From the NCBI RefSeq assembly GCF_014196625.1, contig NZ_JACIDZ010000001.1, forward strand, positions 248,001 through 312,000: a stretch of 64,000 nucleotides of DNA, written 5' to 3'. A model generated the notes under the pieces. It had not been told where the DNA came from. It ran no database searches and saw only the letters and a program-made list of their open reading frames with translations. This DNA is from Martelella radicis (GTDB taxonomy: Bacteria > Pseudomonadota > Alphaproteobacteria > Rhizobiales > Rhizobiaceae). Shown here in pieces: positions 54,243 to 62,634 of the stretch; position 1 is the first letter of the stretch, and each line of letters begins with the position of its first letter. The translations under genes were made by a program, and so were the position numbers.

Positions 54243-55337
54243 ATGGCTGAAAACCGGGGTGCTTCGGTTAAGTACGACAATGTTCAAAAAAGTTATGATG
54301 GCGAAAGCCTCGTTGTTAAGAAATTAAATCTGGATATTCCGCCGGGCGAATTTTTGACCATGCTCGGCCCTTCCGGCTCGGGCAAGACGACTTGTCTGAT
54401 GATGCTTGCCGGGTTTGAACCTGCCACCTATGGCGAGATCTTTCTCAACGAGAAGCCCATCAATAACGTGCCGCCGCACAAGCGCGGCATCGGCATGGTG
54501 TTTCAGAATTACGCTCTGTTCCCGCACATGTCGGTTGCCGAGAACCTTGCCTTTCCGCTGCAGCTTCGCAACATGGGCGAGGCCGAGCAGGAAGAGAAGG
54601 TCAAGCGCGCGCTCGACATGGTGCAGCTTGGCAATTTCGGCGGTCGCCGTCCGGCCCAGCTTTCCGGCGGTCAGCAGCAGCGCGTCGCAGTCGCGCGCGC
54701 CCTGGTGTTCGATCCGGAACTGGTGCTGATGGACGAACCGCTCGGCGCGCTCGACAAGCAGCTGCGCGAGCAGATGCAGTACGAGATCAAGCATATCCAC
54801 GAGAGGCTCGGCGTCACCGTCGTCTACGTGACGCATGACCAGACCGAGGCGCTGACCATGTCGGATCGCGTCGCCGTCTTCAATGACGGCGTGGTGCAGC
54901 AGCTTTCCGAACCGTCAATGCTGTATGAGGATCCGAAGAATTCGTTCGTCGCCCAGTTCATCGGCGAGAACAACAAGCTGAGCGGCACGGTGACCGAAAT
55001 TCGCGGCAGCGAATGCTCCGTCAAGCTCGATGACGGCACGATGATCATCGCCGACAAGGTGAATGTCGATAATGTCGGCGATCGCACAACCATTTCGCTC
55101 CGTCCGGAGCGTGTCGAAATCGTTCCCACCGATGATCATGCCAACACCATTACCGGCACGATCGAGGAACTGATCTATCTTGGCGACCATATCCGCGTGC
55201 GCATGAATGTGTGCGGAAACGACGAATTCGTCGTCAAGGTTCGTAATCGCGGCGAACGCTGGGATCTCCACGAAGGCAAGCAGCAGACGATCGGCTTTGC
55301 CGCCGGCGACTGCAAGGCTCTCGATCCCGTCGCGTAA
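54243..55337 (+). CDS. Spermidine/putrescine-type ABC transporter ATP-binding protein
   Basis: The 364-residue ATPase of the PotA/PotG type has Walker A GPSGSGKTT, signature LSGGQQQRVAVARAL, Walker B LMDEPLGALD, switch VTHDQTEAL and a C-terminal TOBE domain (about 290-364). AAGGGG lies about six bases before the ATG. It opens a four-gene importer operon in the order ATPase, binding protein, permease, permease. The ligand class is polyamine-like by family but could be another small cation or organic acid. Confidence 0.92.
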   Translation: MAENRGASVKYDNVQKSYDGESLVVKKLNLDIPPGEFLTMLGPSGSGKTTCLMMLAGFEPATYGEIFLNEKPINNVPPHKRGIGMVFQNYALFPHMSVAENLAFPLQLRNMGEAEQEEKVKRALDMVQLGNFGGRRPAQLSGGQQQRVAVARALVFDPELVLMDEPLGALDKQLREQMQYEIKHIHERLGVTVVYVTHDQTEALTMSDRVAVFNDGVVQQLSEPSMLYEDPKNSFVAQFIGENNKLSGTVTEIRGSECSVKLDDGTMIIADKVNVDNVGDRTTISLRPERVEIVPTDDHANTITGTIEELIYLGDHIRVRMNVCGNDEFVVKVRNRGERWDLHEGKQQTIGFAAGDCKALDPVA

Positions 55338-55427
55338 CAGCAACTGCCGGTCCCCTTGACCGGCGGTTCTCCAAAATCCGGGCTTTGAAGGTCCGACAAA
55401 TCATCTCGAAGAAGGGGAAGAAAGACT

Positions 55428-56528
55428 ATGAAATCCAAGTCTATTATTCTTGCACTGGCGGCTACGCTCGCCACGTCGACGGCAGCTTATGCCGAACAGA
55501 TGACCATCGTTTCGTGGGGCGGCGCCTACCAGGCTTCGCAGAAGAATGCCTACACGGATCCCTACATGGAAATGAATCCGGATATTGAAGTTGTCTGGGA
55601 CGAATCCTCGAATGAGGCCGTGGCCAAACTGCGCGCCATGAACGAAGCCGGCAATGTGACCTGGGATCTGGTGGACGTCGTTGCCGCTGACGCCATGCGT
55701 CTTTGCGACGAAGGCCTCGCCATGGAATATGACCCGGACGAGCTGCTGGCCGATGCGCCCGACGGCACGCCGGCTTCGGAAGACTTCGGTGACCTGATCG
55801 TGTCCGATTGCTTCATTCCGCAGATCGTCTACTCGACGACGGCCGCTTACCGTCCCGACCTTCTCCCGGAAGGCGCGCCGGAACCGGAATCCATCTGCGC
55901 CATGTTCGACACCGAGACCTATCCGGGCAAGCGTTCGCTCGAGAAGCGTCCGATCAACAACATGGAATGGGCTCTGATCTGCGACGGCGTCGCCAAGGAA
56001 GACGTCTATGACGTTCTCGAAACCGAAGAAGGCCAGGACCGCGCCTTCGCCAAGCTCGACACCATCAAGGACGACGTGATCTGGTGGTCGGCCGCTGCCG
56101 AGCCGCCGCAGCTTCTCGCCGACGGCGAGATCGTCATGGGGTCGTCCTATAACGGTCGTTGGTTCTCGGCGATCGTTGAAGAGGATCAGCCCTTCAAGAT
56201 GCTGTGGGACGCCCAGGTGTTTGACCTTGACGGCTGGATCATCCCGGCTGGCCTGCCGGAAGATCGTCTCGCGATGGTCAAGGATTTCGTGAAGTACGCG
56301 ACCGACACCCAGCGTCTTGCCGACCAGGCTGCCTACATCTCCTATGGTCCGGCCCGTAACTCTTCGGCTCCTCTCGTCGGCAAGCATGCCGAACTCGGCG
56401 TCGAAATGGGTCCGCACATGCCGACCGCTCCGGAGAATTCGAAGAACGTCTTCGTCTACAACTACGAATGGTGGGCTGACTACCGCGATGACCTGGACGC
56501 CAAGTTCCAGTCCTGGCTGGTACAGTAA
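55428..56528 (+). CDS. Polyamine-type ABC transporter substrate-binding protein
   Basis: The 366-residue PotD/PotF-type binding protein has a signal peptide (about 1-22, ending AYA) and the stretch MTIVSWGGAYQASQKNAYTD. It is acidic, with paired aspartates and glutamates near the pocket. A strong hairpin at 56552-56579 follows its stop, in keeping with higher expression than the permeases. The ligand is not certain. Confidence 0.9.
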   Translation: MKSKSIILALAATLATSTAAYAEQMTIVSWGGAYQASQKNAYTDPYMEMNPDIEVVWDESSNEAVAKLRAMNEAGNVTWDLVDVVAADAMRLCDEGLAMEYDPDELLADAPDGTPASEDFGDLIVSDCFIPQIVYSTTAAYRPDLLPEGAPEPESICAMFDTETYPGKRSLEKRPINNMEWALICDGVAKEDVYDVLETEEGQDRAFAKLDTIKDDVIWWSAAAEPPQLLADGEIVMGSSYNGRWFSAIVEEDQPFKMLWDAQVFDLDGWIIPAGLPEDRLAMVKDFVKYATDTQRLADQAAYISYGPARNSSAPLVGKHAELGVEMGPHMPTAPENSKNVFVYNYEWWADYRDDLDAKFQSWLVQ

Positions 56529-56551
56529 GGGCCATTTGCTCTGACCAGAGC

Positions 56552-56579
56552 GCGGAAGGGCCGGTTACGGCCCTTCCGC
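56552..56579 (+). terminator. Hairpin between the binding-protein and permease genes
   Basis: GCGGAAGGGCC pairs perfectly with GGCCCTTCCGC on a GGTTAC loop. No run of T follows, so it is more likely a stabiliser or partial stop than a full terminator. Confidence 0.6.
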
Positions 56580-56655
56580 ACCACGCATACCAAGGCCGCA
56601 ACAGACGGTCGAGCATGATGGCCAAACGGCCGAACCAGCAAAAGAAGCGGGGACC

Positions 56656-58305
56656 ATGAGCGACACGACCTCCAACACGGCGGAGAAGCTGACGACCTCC
56701 GACGGCAAGCCGCTGAAGGCAAGCCTGGCAAAGGCGCTGAGACGCCAGAAGATGCGCGCGCTGCTTCTGATCGCGCCGCTCCTGCTTTTTGTGCTGATTT
56801 CCTTTGCAGCACCGATCGTCGACATGCTGTTCCGCTCGGTGCAGAACGAGATTGTCCCCGAAACGCTGCCGCGCACGGTCACCGCGCTGGAAAGCTGGGA
56901 TCCGGCTTCCGACCAGTTGCCCGATGAATTCGTGTTTGCCGCGCTGCGCGATGACCTGATCATTGCCGCCGAGCGCAAGCAGCACACAAGACTTGGCTCG
57001 CGCCTCAACTATGAAATGACCGGCATGTCGAGCCTGTTCCGCAAGACCGGGCGCCGGGTCGACGATTTCGGCGAGATCTTTACCGAACAGTTTGAAGACC
57101 TGAACGAGGCCTGGGTCGAGCCAGCCACATGGGTTTCCCTGATGGCCTCTGAAGACTGGATCGCGGCCCAGGCCGAATGGGCCGGCGCTGATGACGATAC
57201 GGTTGCCGAACCGGCATTCGTGGTTTCCGAGGCGGCGAAGGAAGCGCTGCCGCGCACGGCGGAAATCTACGCCGGCTTCGCCGATGTCATCCAGACGGAA
57301 GACAATGACAGCCCGACGGAGGAGGAGCCGTGGAACCCCGTCTACGCGGCGCTTTATGACGACCTGATCGCCAATCCCGATGCCGCTGCCAACTATTCCG
57401 GCGCGACTGCCGAACTGCTGGCGACGGCTGCAGCGGCGGTCCCCGAATTCGAAGCGACCACCGCGCGCGAGGAATTTATCGATGCCGATGAGGACTGGGG
57501 CTCGCTTGATGTCTGGCAGACGCTTTATCGCTTCAAGGGCGCCTACACCGCCGGCTATTATCTCGCCGCGCTCGACGCCCAGATGACGGCCGACGGCATC
57601 AAGATGGTGCCTGATGATCAGCGCATCTATCTGCTGCTGTTCATGCGCACGCTGATCCTCAGCGTGGTCATCACCTTCTCCTGCCTTGTTCTCGGCTATC
57701 CGGTCGCCTTCCTGCTGTCGCATCTGCCGCTACGCTCTGCCAATCTGCTGATGATCCTCGTGCTTCTGCCGTTCTGGACTTCGCTTCTGGTCAGAACATC
57801 GGCGTGGAAGGTGCTGCTGCAACAGCAGGGCGTCATCAATGATATCCTTGTGTATATCGGCATCGTCTCCGATAGCGGACGGCTTGCGCTGATCAACAAT
57901 GCGACGGGCACGGTCATCGCCATGACCCATATTCTGCTGCCCTTCATGATACTGCCGCTCTATTCGGTGATGAAGACAATCTCGCCGTCCTATGTGCGCG
58001 CGGCCAAGAGCCTGGGGGCGACCGACTGGACGGCCTTCTGGCGGATTTATTTCCCGCAGACCGTGCCCGGCATCGGCGCCGGCGCCGTTCTCGTCTTCAT
58101 CCTGTCGATCGGCTACTACATCACGCCTGAACTTGTCGGCGGAACCTCCGGTATCTTCATCTCCAACCGGATCGCCTACCATATCTCGAGTTCTCTCAAC
58201 TGGGGCCTGGCGGCCGCGCTCGGCACGCTGCTTCTGGTCGTGGTGCTGCTCTGCTTCGTCATCTACGACAAGCTTGTCGGCATCGATAATGTGAAACTCG
58301 GATAG
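56656..58305 (+). CDS. PotB-type permease with a very large acidic insert
   Basis: The 549-residue permease is of the PotB/PotH type. Ordinary PotB permeases have about 290 residues and rhizobial ones about 420, with an insert after the first helix. Here helix 1 is at about 33-58 and the other helices begin at about residue 325, so the periplasmic insert is about 265 residues. It is rich in D, E, A and W-containing repeats (for example EDWIAAQAEW and DADEDWGS). The C-terminal part is intact, with the loop RAAKSLGATDWTAFWRIYFP. Confidence 0.88.
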   Translation: MSDTTSNTAEKLTTSDGKPLKASLAKALRRQKMRALLLIAPLLLFVLISFAAPIVDMLFRSVQNEIVPETLPRTVTALESWDPASDQLPDEFVFAALRDDLIIAAERKQHTRLGSRLNYEMTGMSSLFRKTGRRVDDFGEIFTEQFEDLNEAWVEPATWVSLMASEDWIAAQAEWAGADDDTVAEPAFVVSEAAKEALPRTAEIYAGFADVIQTEDNDSPTEEEPWNPVYAALYDDLIANPDAAANYSGATAELLATAAAAVPEFEATTAREEFIDADEDWGSLDVWQTLYRFKGAYTAGYYLAALDAQMTADGIKMVPDDQRIYLLLFMRTLILSVVITFSCLVLGYPVAFLLSHLPLRSANLLMILVLLPFWTSLLVRTSAWKVLLQQQGVINDILVYIGIVSDSGRLALINNATGTVIAMTHILLPFMILPLYSVMKTISPSYVRAAKSLGATDWTAFWRIYFPQTVPGIGAGAVLVFILSIGYYITPELVGGTSGIFISNRIAYHISSSLNWGLAAALGTLLLVVVLLCFVIYDKLVGIDNVKLG

Positions 58306-58315
58306 GAGAGGGACC

Positions 58316-59170
58316 ATGGCCAAACTGCCCCCATACATGACCACCGGCCAGCGCGTCTGGCACTACGGTTTCCGGGTGATCTGCGGAGTGATCTTCTTCT
58401 TCCTGATCTTTCCGATCCTGGTGATCATTCCGCTCAGCTTCAACGCGACGGATTTCTTCACCTTCACGCCGGAAATGCTGGCGTTCGATCCCGCAGGCTA
58501 CTCGTTCAAGCATTATCAGGACTTCTTCACCAATCCCGACTGGCAGCAGGCGCTCAGAAACTCGGTGATGATCGCGCCGGCTGCGACGCTTCTGGCAACC
58601 AGCTTCGGCACGCTTGCCGCAATCGGCCTGTCGCAAAGCCATGTGCCCTATCGCGGCGCCATCATGGCGATCCTGATCTCGCCGATGATCGTGCCGCTGA
58701 TCATCTCTGCCGCCGGCATGTATTTCTTCTATTCGCGCCTCGGCATTCAGGGCACCTATTGGGGCGTTGTTCTCGCGCATGCCGTGCTCGGCACGCCCTT
58801 CGTCATCATCACCGTGACGGCGACGCTGGTCGGCTTCGATCGTTCGCTGGAGCGGGCGGCGGCAAGCCTCGGCGCAAATCCGGTCACCACCTTCTTCAAG
58901 GTGCAGATGCCGCTGATCCTGCCCGGCGTGATCTCCGGCGCGCTGTTTGCCTTCATCACCTCGTTTGACGAAGTCGTCGTGGTGCTGTTCGTCGGCTCGG
59001 CCTCTCAGAAGACGCTGCCATGGCAGATGTTCACCGGGTTGCGCGAGCAGATCTCGCCGACGATCCTTGCTGTTGCCTCGATCCTGGTGACCATTTCGAT
59101 CATCCTGCTGACGGTGCTCGAACTGCTGCGCCGCCGTTCGGAAAAACAGCGGGGCCTTTCTCCGGGCTGA
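58316..59170 (+). CDS. PotC-type ABC transporter permease
   Basis: The 284-residue permease has about six helices and the loop LERAAASLGANPVTTFFKVQMP of this family. GGAGAGGG precedes the ATG, ten bases after the previous stop. It completes the channel with the PotB-type protein and ends the operon. Confidence 0.92.
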   Translation: MAKLPPYMTTGQRVWHYGFRVICGVIFFFLIFPILVIIPLSFNATDFFTFTPEMLAFDPAGYSFKHYQDFFTNPDWQQALRNSVMIAPAATLLATSFGTLAAIGLSQSHVPYRGAIMAILISPMIVPLIISAAGMYFFYSRLGIQGTYWGVVLAHAVLGTPFVIITVTATLVGFDRSLERAAASLGANPVTTFFKVQMPLILPGVISGALFAFITSFDEVVVVLFVGSASQKTLPWQMFTGLREQISPTILAVASILVTISIILLTVLELLRRRSEKQRGLSPG

Positions 59171-59242
59171 TAAACGCAATTTCGATCCGTGCTGACGCGC
59201 CCTCCGTAGAGATGTGTGAACCGCATTTTTCCGGAGGGCGAC

Positions 59243-60085
59243 GTGTCTCTAACGCTGCTGATTTTCGTTTTCATCGGTCTTTGCCTCGGCATGACCGGCG
59301 CATGGGCTGTCCAGAGGGTAACCGGCAACAGCGGCTGGATCGATACGATCTGGGCTGCAGTCACCGGCCTTGGCGGGCTCTCAGTGATCGTCTTCTCGGA
59401 GAGCGGCAACCCGGCGCGCAAGTGGCTCGCCGGCATTCTCGTCGGGCTCTGGGCCCTGCGTCTTGCCGGCCACATCGCCAGCCGCAGCGCCGGCAAGAAG
59501 GACGATCCGCGCTATGCCGCGCTGATTTCCGAGTGGGGCGATAGCGCCGGTCCGCGCCTTCTCTGGTTCCTGCAGATACAGGCCTTCGCGGCCTTTGTCC
59601 TGGCGCTGTCGATCTATGGCGCGATCCTCAATCCCACGCCCTTTCCCGGTGTTCTTGACGGGCTGGCCCTTGCCGTCGCCTTGATCGCGATCGCGGGCGA
59701 GGGAACGGCCGACTGGCAGCTTTCGCAGTTCAAACGTCGGAGCCCGGAGGGCAAGACGGTCTGCGATATCGGCCTGTGGGGGTATTCCCGCCATCCGAAC
59801 TATTTCTTCGAATGGACCTGGTGGTGCGCCTGGCCGCTTCTGGCGCTTTCCGGCTTTCAGTCGATCCTGCCGTTCATCCTGTCGCTTCTGGCACCGCTGA
59901 TGATGTACTGGCTGCTCAATCATGTCTCCGGCATTCCCTATCTGGAAAAGCACATGGAGAGCTCGCGCGGGGACGCCTTCAAGACCTATCAGAAACGCGT
60001 CAACGCCTTCTTCCCCTGGTTTCCAGACGATCGAAAATCCAGCTCTCGCAATGGATTGAACAAGCCCGATGATGTCAATTCCTAA
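59243..60085 (+). CDS. DUF1295 (steroid 5-alpha-reductase-like) membrane protein
   Basis: The 280-residue membrane protein of the DUF1295 family is distantly related to steroid 5-alpha-reductases and isoprenylcysteine methyltransferases. Key stretches are GYSRHPNYFFEWTWW and YLEKHMESSRGDAFKTYQKRVNAFFPW. It should have about seven helices. The GTG at 59243 has GGAGG seven bases before it and is preferred to the GTG at 59216. It lies next to the CFA-type operon, and lipid work is likely. Confidence 0.85.
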   Translation: MSLTLLIFVFIGLCLGMTGAWAVQRVTGNSGWIDTIWAAVTGLGGLSVIVFSESGNPARKWLAGILVGLWALRLAGHIASRSAGKKDDPRYAALISEWGDSAGPRLLWFLQIQAFAAFVLALSIYGAILNPTPFPGVLDGLALAVALIAIAGEGTADWQLSQFKRRSPEGKTVCDIGLWGYSRHPNYFFEWTWWCAWPLLALSGFQSILPFILSLLAPLMMYWLLNHVSGIPYLEKHMESSRGDAFKTYQKRVNAFFPWFPDDRKSSSRNGLNKPDDVNS

Positions 60086-60620
60086 GTCCGGTCAGGAAGG
60101 GGCGCCACGCGCTGACCCGCTGGCGAGCGCGGCAGGTGCGACGGCGCTGGTGCTGGCGCTCAACAAGCCGGTCTATCCGCTCTATGTCTGGTTTCTGGCC
60201 GAGAGTGCGTTTCATCTCTCTTTGCTGACGGCGCTGACCATGCCGTTCTACCTTGCCGTCTGGTACCTTTCCCGCATCGGAGCAAGCCGTGCGGCGCGCC
60301 TCGGCATGGTGATCGTCGGGATCGTCGACACGCTGGCGATCGCCTTCATCCTCGGCGGGGAGAGCGATATGCTTGCCTTCCTCTTCGCCTGCCTGATGCT
60401 TGCGGGGCTCTGCTTCTACCGCTCGGAAATCTGGCTGTCGCGCGGATTGATCGCGGTGATCTTCGTCCTGTTCGTCGCGTTGGAGGGACGGATCGGCGGG
60501 CCGCTGATGTCTGTGTCGGAACGAGACATGCAGAACCTCGCCTTTCTCAACATCACGGGAGCCGCGGCGCTTGCCGCCTTCATCATGCTGCGCTTCCCGC
60601 GACCGTGGCGGCCGGACTGA
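60069..60620 (+). CDS. Small membrane protein of unknown function
   Basis: The 183-residue protein has about five hydrophobic stretches (about residues 22-40, 45-65, 75-95, 100-118, 125-145) and no recognised domain. It overlaps the DUF1295 gene by 17 bp, so both are probably made together, and ends three bases before the converging cfa-type gene. Its function is not known; the pairing with DUF1295 suggests a membrane lipid link. Confidence 0.75.
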   Translation: MMSIPKSGQEGAPRADPLASAAGATALVLALNKPVYPLYVWFLAESAFHLSLLTALTMPFYLAVWYLSRIGASRAARLGMVIVGIVDTLAIAFILGGESDMLAFLFACLMLAGLCFYRSEIWLSRGLIAVIFVLFVALEGRIGGPLMSVSERDMQNLAFLNITGAAALAAFIMLRFPRPWRPD

Positions 60621-60623
60621 TCT

Positions 60624-61841
60624 TCAGATCGCCGGCTTCATCAGGTGGAACTGCGCGACATCGATCCGCCCGGCGCTGAAGCCGGAGGCGCAGTAATTGA
60701 GGTAATAGCGCCACATGCGGCGGAAACGTTCGTCGAAACCGAGCGGATGGATCGCCTCCCATTCCGATAGGAACCGCTTCTCCCACTCCAGCAGCGTGCG
60801 CGCATAGTCGTTGCCGAAGGAGAACAGGTCCTTCACCGCCAGGCCGGCGCTCGACGCGCCCTTGCGGAAGGTCTCGATGGAGGGAAGCATGCCGCCGGGA
60901 AAGATGAAGTGCTGGATGAAATCCGGATTGCTGCGATAGTCGTTGAGCCGATGGTGCTCGATTGCGATCGACTGGATGACGGCCGTGCCGCCGGGCGCCA
61001 GCCGCTGGTTGACCGTCTCGAAGAAGACCGGCCAGTTTTCCTCGCCGACGGCCTCGAACATTTCGATCGAGACGATCTTGTCGAACGTGCCCCGGCAGTC
61101 CCGGTAGTCCTCAAGGCGAATGTCGGTCTGCGCGGCAAGGCCCTTGTCGGCAAGCCGCTTGCGGGCGAATTTCGCCTGCTCCTCGGAAAGCGTCAGGCCG
61201 GTGACGTGGCAGCCGGTGGTCCTGGCCGCATGCTCGGCAAAGCCGCCCCAGCCGCAGCCGATCTCCAGGATCCGGTCTTGCGGGCCCACCTGGAGGCAGG
61301 CGAGGATGCGGTCGTATTTCGCCGTCTGCGCTTCCGGCAGCGAGCGTTCGCGGCCCTCGTAGAGCGCGCTCGAATAGGTCATCGTCTCGTCGAGCCACAG
61401 CTTGTAGAAGGCGTTGCCAAGGTCGTAGTGGAAGGCGATGTTGCGTTTGCTGCCCGTTTTGGTATTGGCGCGCAGACGATGGCGCAGGCGGCTCATCTGG
61501 GTGAACAGATAGGAAGAGGAGAGCGTCTTCGACAGCTCCTCCTCATTGGCGATCGCCAGATCGATGACCGCGCCGAGATCCGGCGTATCCCAGTCGCCGT
61601 CAATATAGGAGCGCGCGAAGCCGAGGTCGCCTTCGCTCAAGAGGCGGAAGAGCGGGCGGGGGTTGTTGAGGCGGATCTCCGCGGCAGGCCCTGCCTTGGC
61701 TCCGGAGACGCGGGTGCTGCGGCCATGGGGGAAACGAAGCGTCAACGAGCCGGTGTTGATCCTGGCCGCCATGCCGGCGATCGGCTTCTGCCAAAGTTTC
61801 AGGCTCTTTTGCGGGGCGTCTTGATCATTCATCTCGGTCAT
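60624..61841 (-). CDS. cfa: Cyclopropane-fatty-acyl-phospholipid synthase-like methyltransferase
   Basis: The 405-residue SAM-dependent enzyme of the CFA synthase family has SAM motif ILEIGCGWGGFAEHA (about residue 188-202), active-site stretches DLGNAFYKLWLDETMTYSSA and QSIAIEH, and a C-terminal YYLNYCASGF. It adds a methylene or methyl group to double bonds in phospholipid acyl chains. The start at 61841 overlaps the DUF1365 gene by 17 bp, so they are coupled. Relatives linked to DUF1365 and a flavin amine oxidase are used under oxidative or singlet-oxygen stress in other alphaproteobacteria. Confidence 0.9.
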   Translation of the reverse strand: MTEMNDQDAPQKSLKLWQKPIAGMAARINTGSLTLRFPHGRSTRVSGAKAGPAAEIRLNNPRPLFRLLSEGDLGFARSYIDGDWDTPDLGAVIDLAIANEEELSKTLSSSYLFTQMSRLRHRLRANTKTGSKRNIAFHYDLGNAFYKLWLDETMTYSSALYEGRERSLPEAQTAKYDRILACLQVGPQDRILEIGCGWGGFAEHAARTTGCHVTGLTLSEEQAKFARKRLADKGLAAQTDIRLEDYRDCRGTFDKIVSIEMFEAVGEENWPVFFETVNQRLAPGGTAVIQSIAIEHHRLNDYRSNPDFIQHFIFPGGMLPSIETFRKGASSAGLAVKDLFSFGNDYARTLLEWEKRFLSEWEAIHPLGFDERFRRMWRYYLNYCASGFSAGRIDVAQFHLMKPAI

Positions 61842-62634
61842 CGGCTCTGTCCGTTCGCGACGGGCCGCCCGCGACAACGCTTTGAACGCGCAATGCGGAT
61901 GGCCGGTGTTTGAATACCGGTATTCCCTTCATCAGCAGTCGTAAAGCTTCGAGGTGAATGCCGGCAATGATTTTCACCGTCATGAGCGGGTAGGCGGCAA
62001 AGGCGGACAGGAGTTTCCAGTCGGAGAGCGCGTCGCGCTTGCCGTTGAAGGCGGCAAACAGGAGCGGGCCTTCGCCATCCTTCTCGTTGATGCGCACCGA
62101 CACCGTTTCGCCGGGCGGCGCGATGGAAAAATGATAGGTGCATTCCATCGGGATGAAGGGGGAGACGTAAAGCTGCTTCTCCGCCGTCTGCCGCACGGGA
62201 CGGCTGTCATCGGCGACGGGGATGACATAGGTCATCCGCTCCTTGAACGTGTTGCAGACCTCATAGAGGATCGCGACGAGGCCGCCATTTTCGCCATGGC
62301 AGAAATAGACGGTGAGCGGGTTGAAGACATAGCCGAGAATGCGCGGATAGCAGAGCATTTCGACGCGGGCGACCGGCGCGGAGATGCCGGCTCTTTCGAC
62401 TTCGCCCAGCGCCCAGGATTTCAACCCGCCGCCGTCAAGATCGCCGTGATCGCTGTCATGGACGCTGAAGAGTGCAAAGCGATTGTGGCCGAAGAGCCGC
62501 AATGCGCCATCGAGTGCCGGCAGTTCGTCGAGATCGATCAGCAGCGAGAACACGCGGTAGTGCAGCCGGTGCGTTTTCGGCCGGTGGCGCCGGTGGATGA
62601 CGTCGCCTTTGTAGAGGGCGGAGTTCCAGCTCAT
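61825..62634 (-). CDS. DUF1365 protein
   Basis: The 269-residue DUF1365 protein has SALYKGDVIHRRHRPKTHRL at the N-terminus and the family core RILGYVFNPLTVYFC and YEVCNTFKERMTY. The biochemical function is unknown. It always travels with flavin amine oxidase-like and CFA-like genes. The start at 62634 shares ATGA with the stop of the flavoprotein gene. The frame extends upstream with unrelated sequence, which is rejected. Confidence 0.9.
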   Translation of the reverse strand: MSWNSALYKGDVIHRRHRPKTHRLHYRVFSLLIDLDELPALDGALRLFGHNRFALFSVHDSDHGDLDGGGLKSWALGEVERAGISAPVARVEMLCYPRILGYVFNPLTVYFCHGENGGLVAILYEVCNTFKERMTYVIPVADDSRPVRQTAEKQLYVSPFIPMECTYHFSIAPPGETVSVRINEKDGEGPLLFAAFNGKRDALSDWKLLSAFAAYPLMTVKIIAGIHLEALRLLMKGIPVFKHRPSALRVQSVVAGGPSRTDRADDRDE

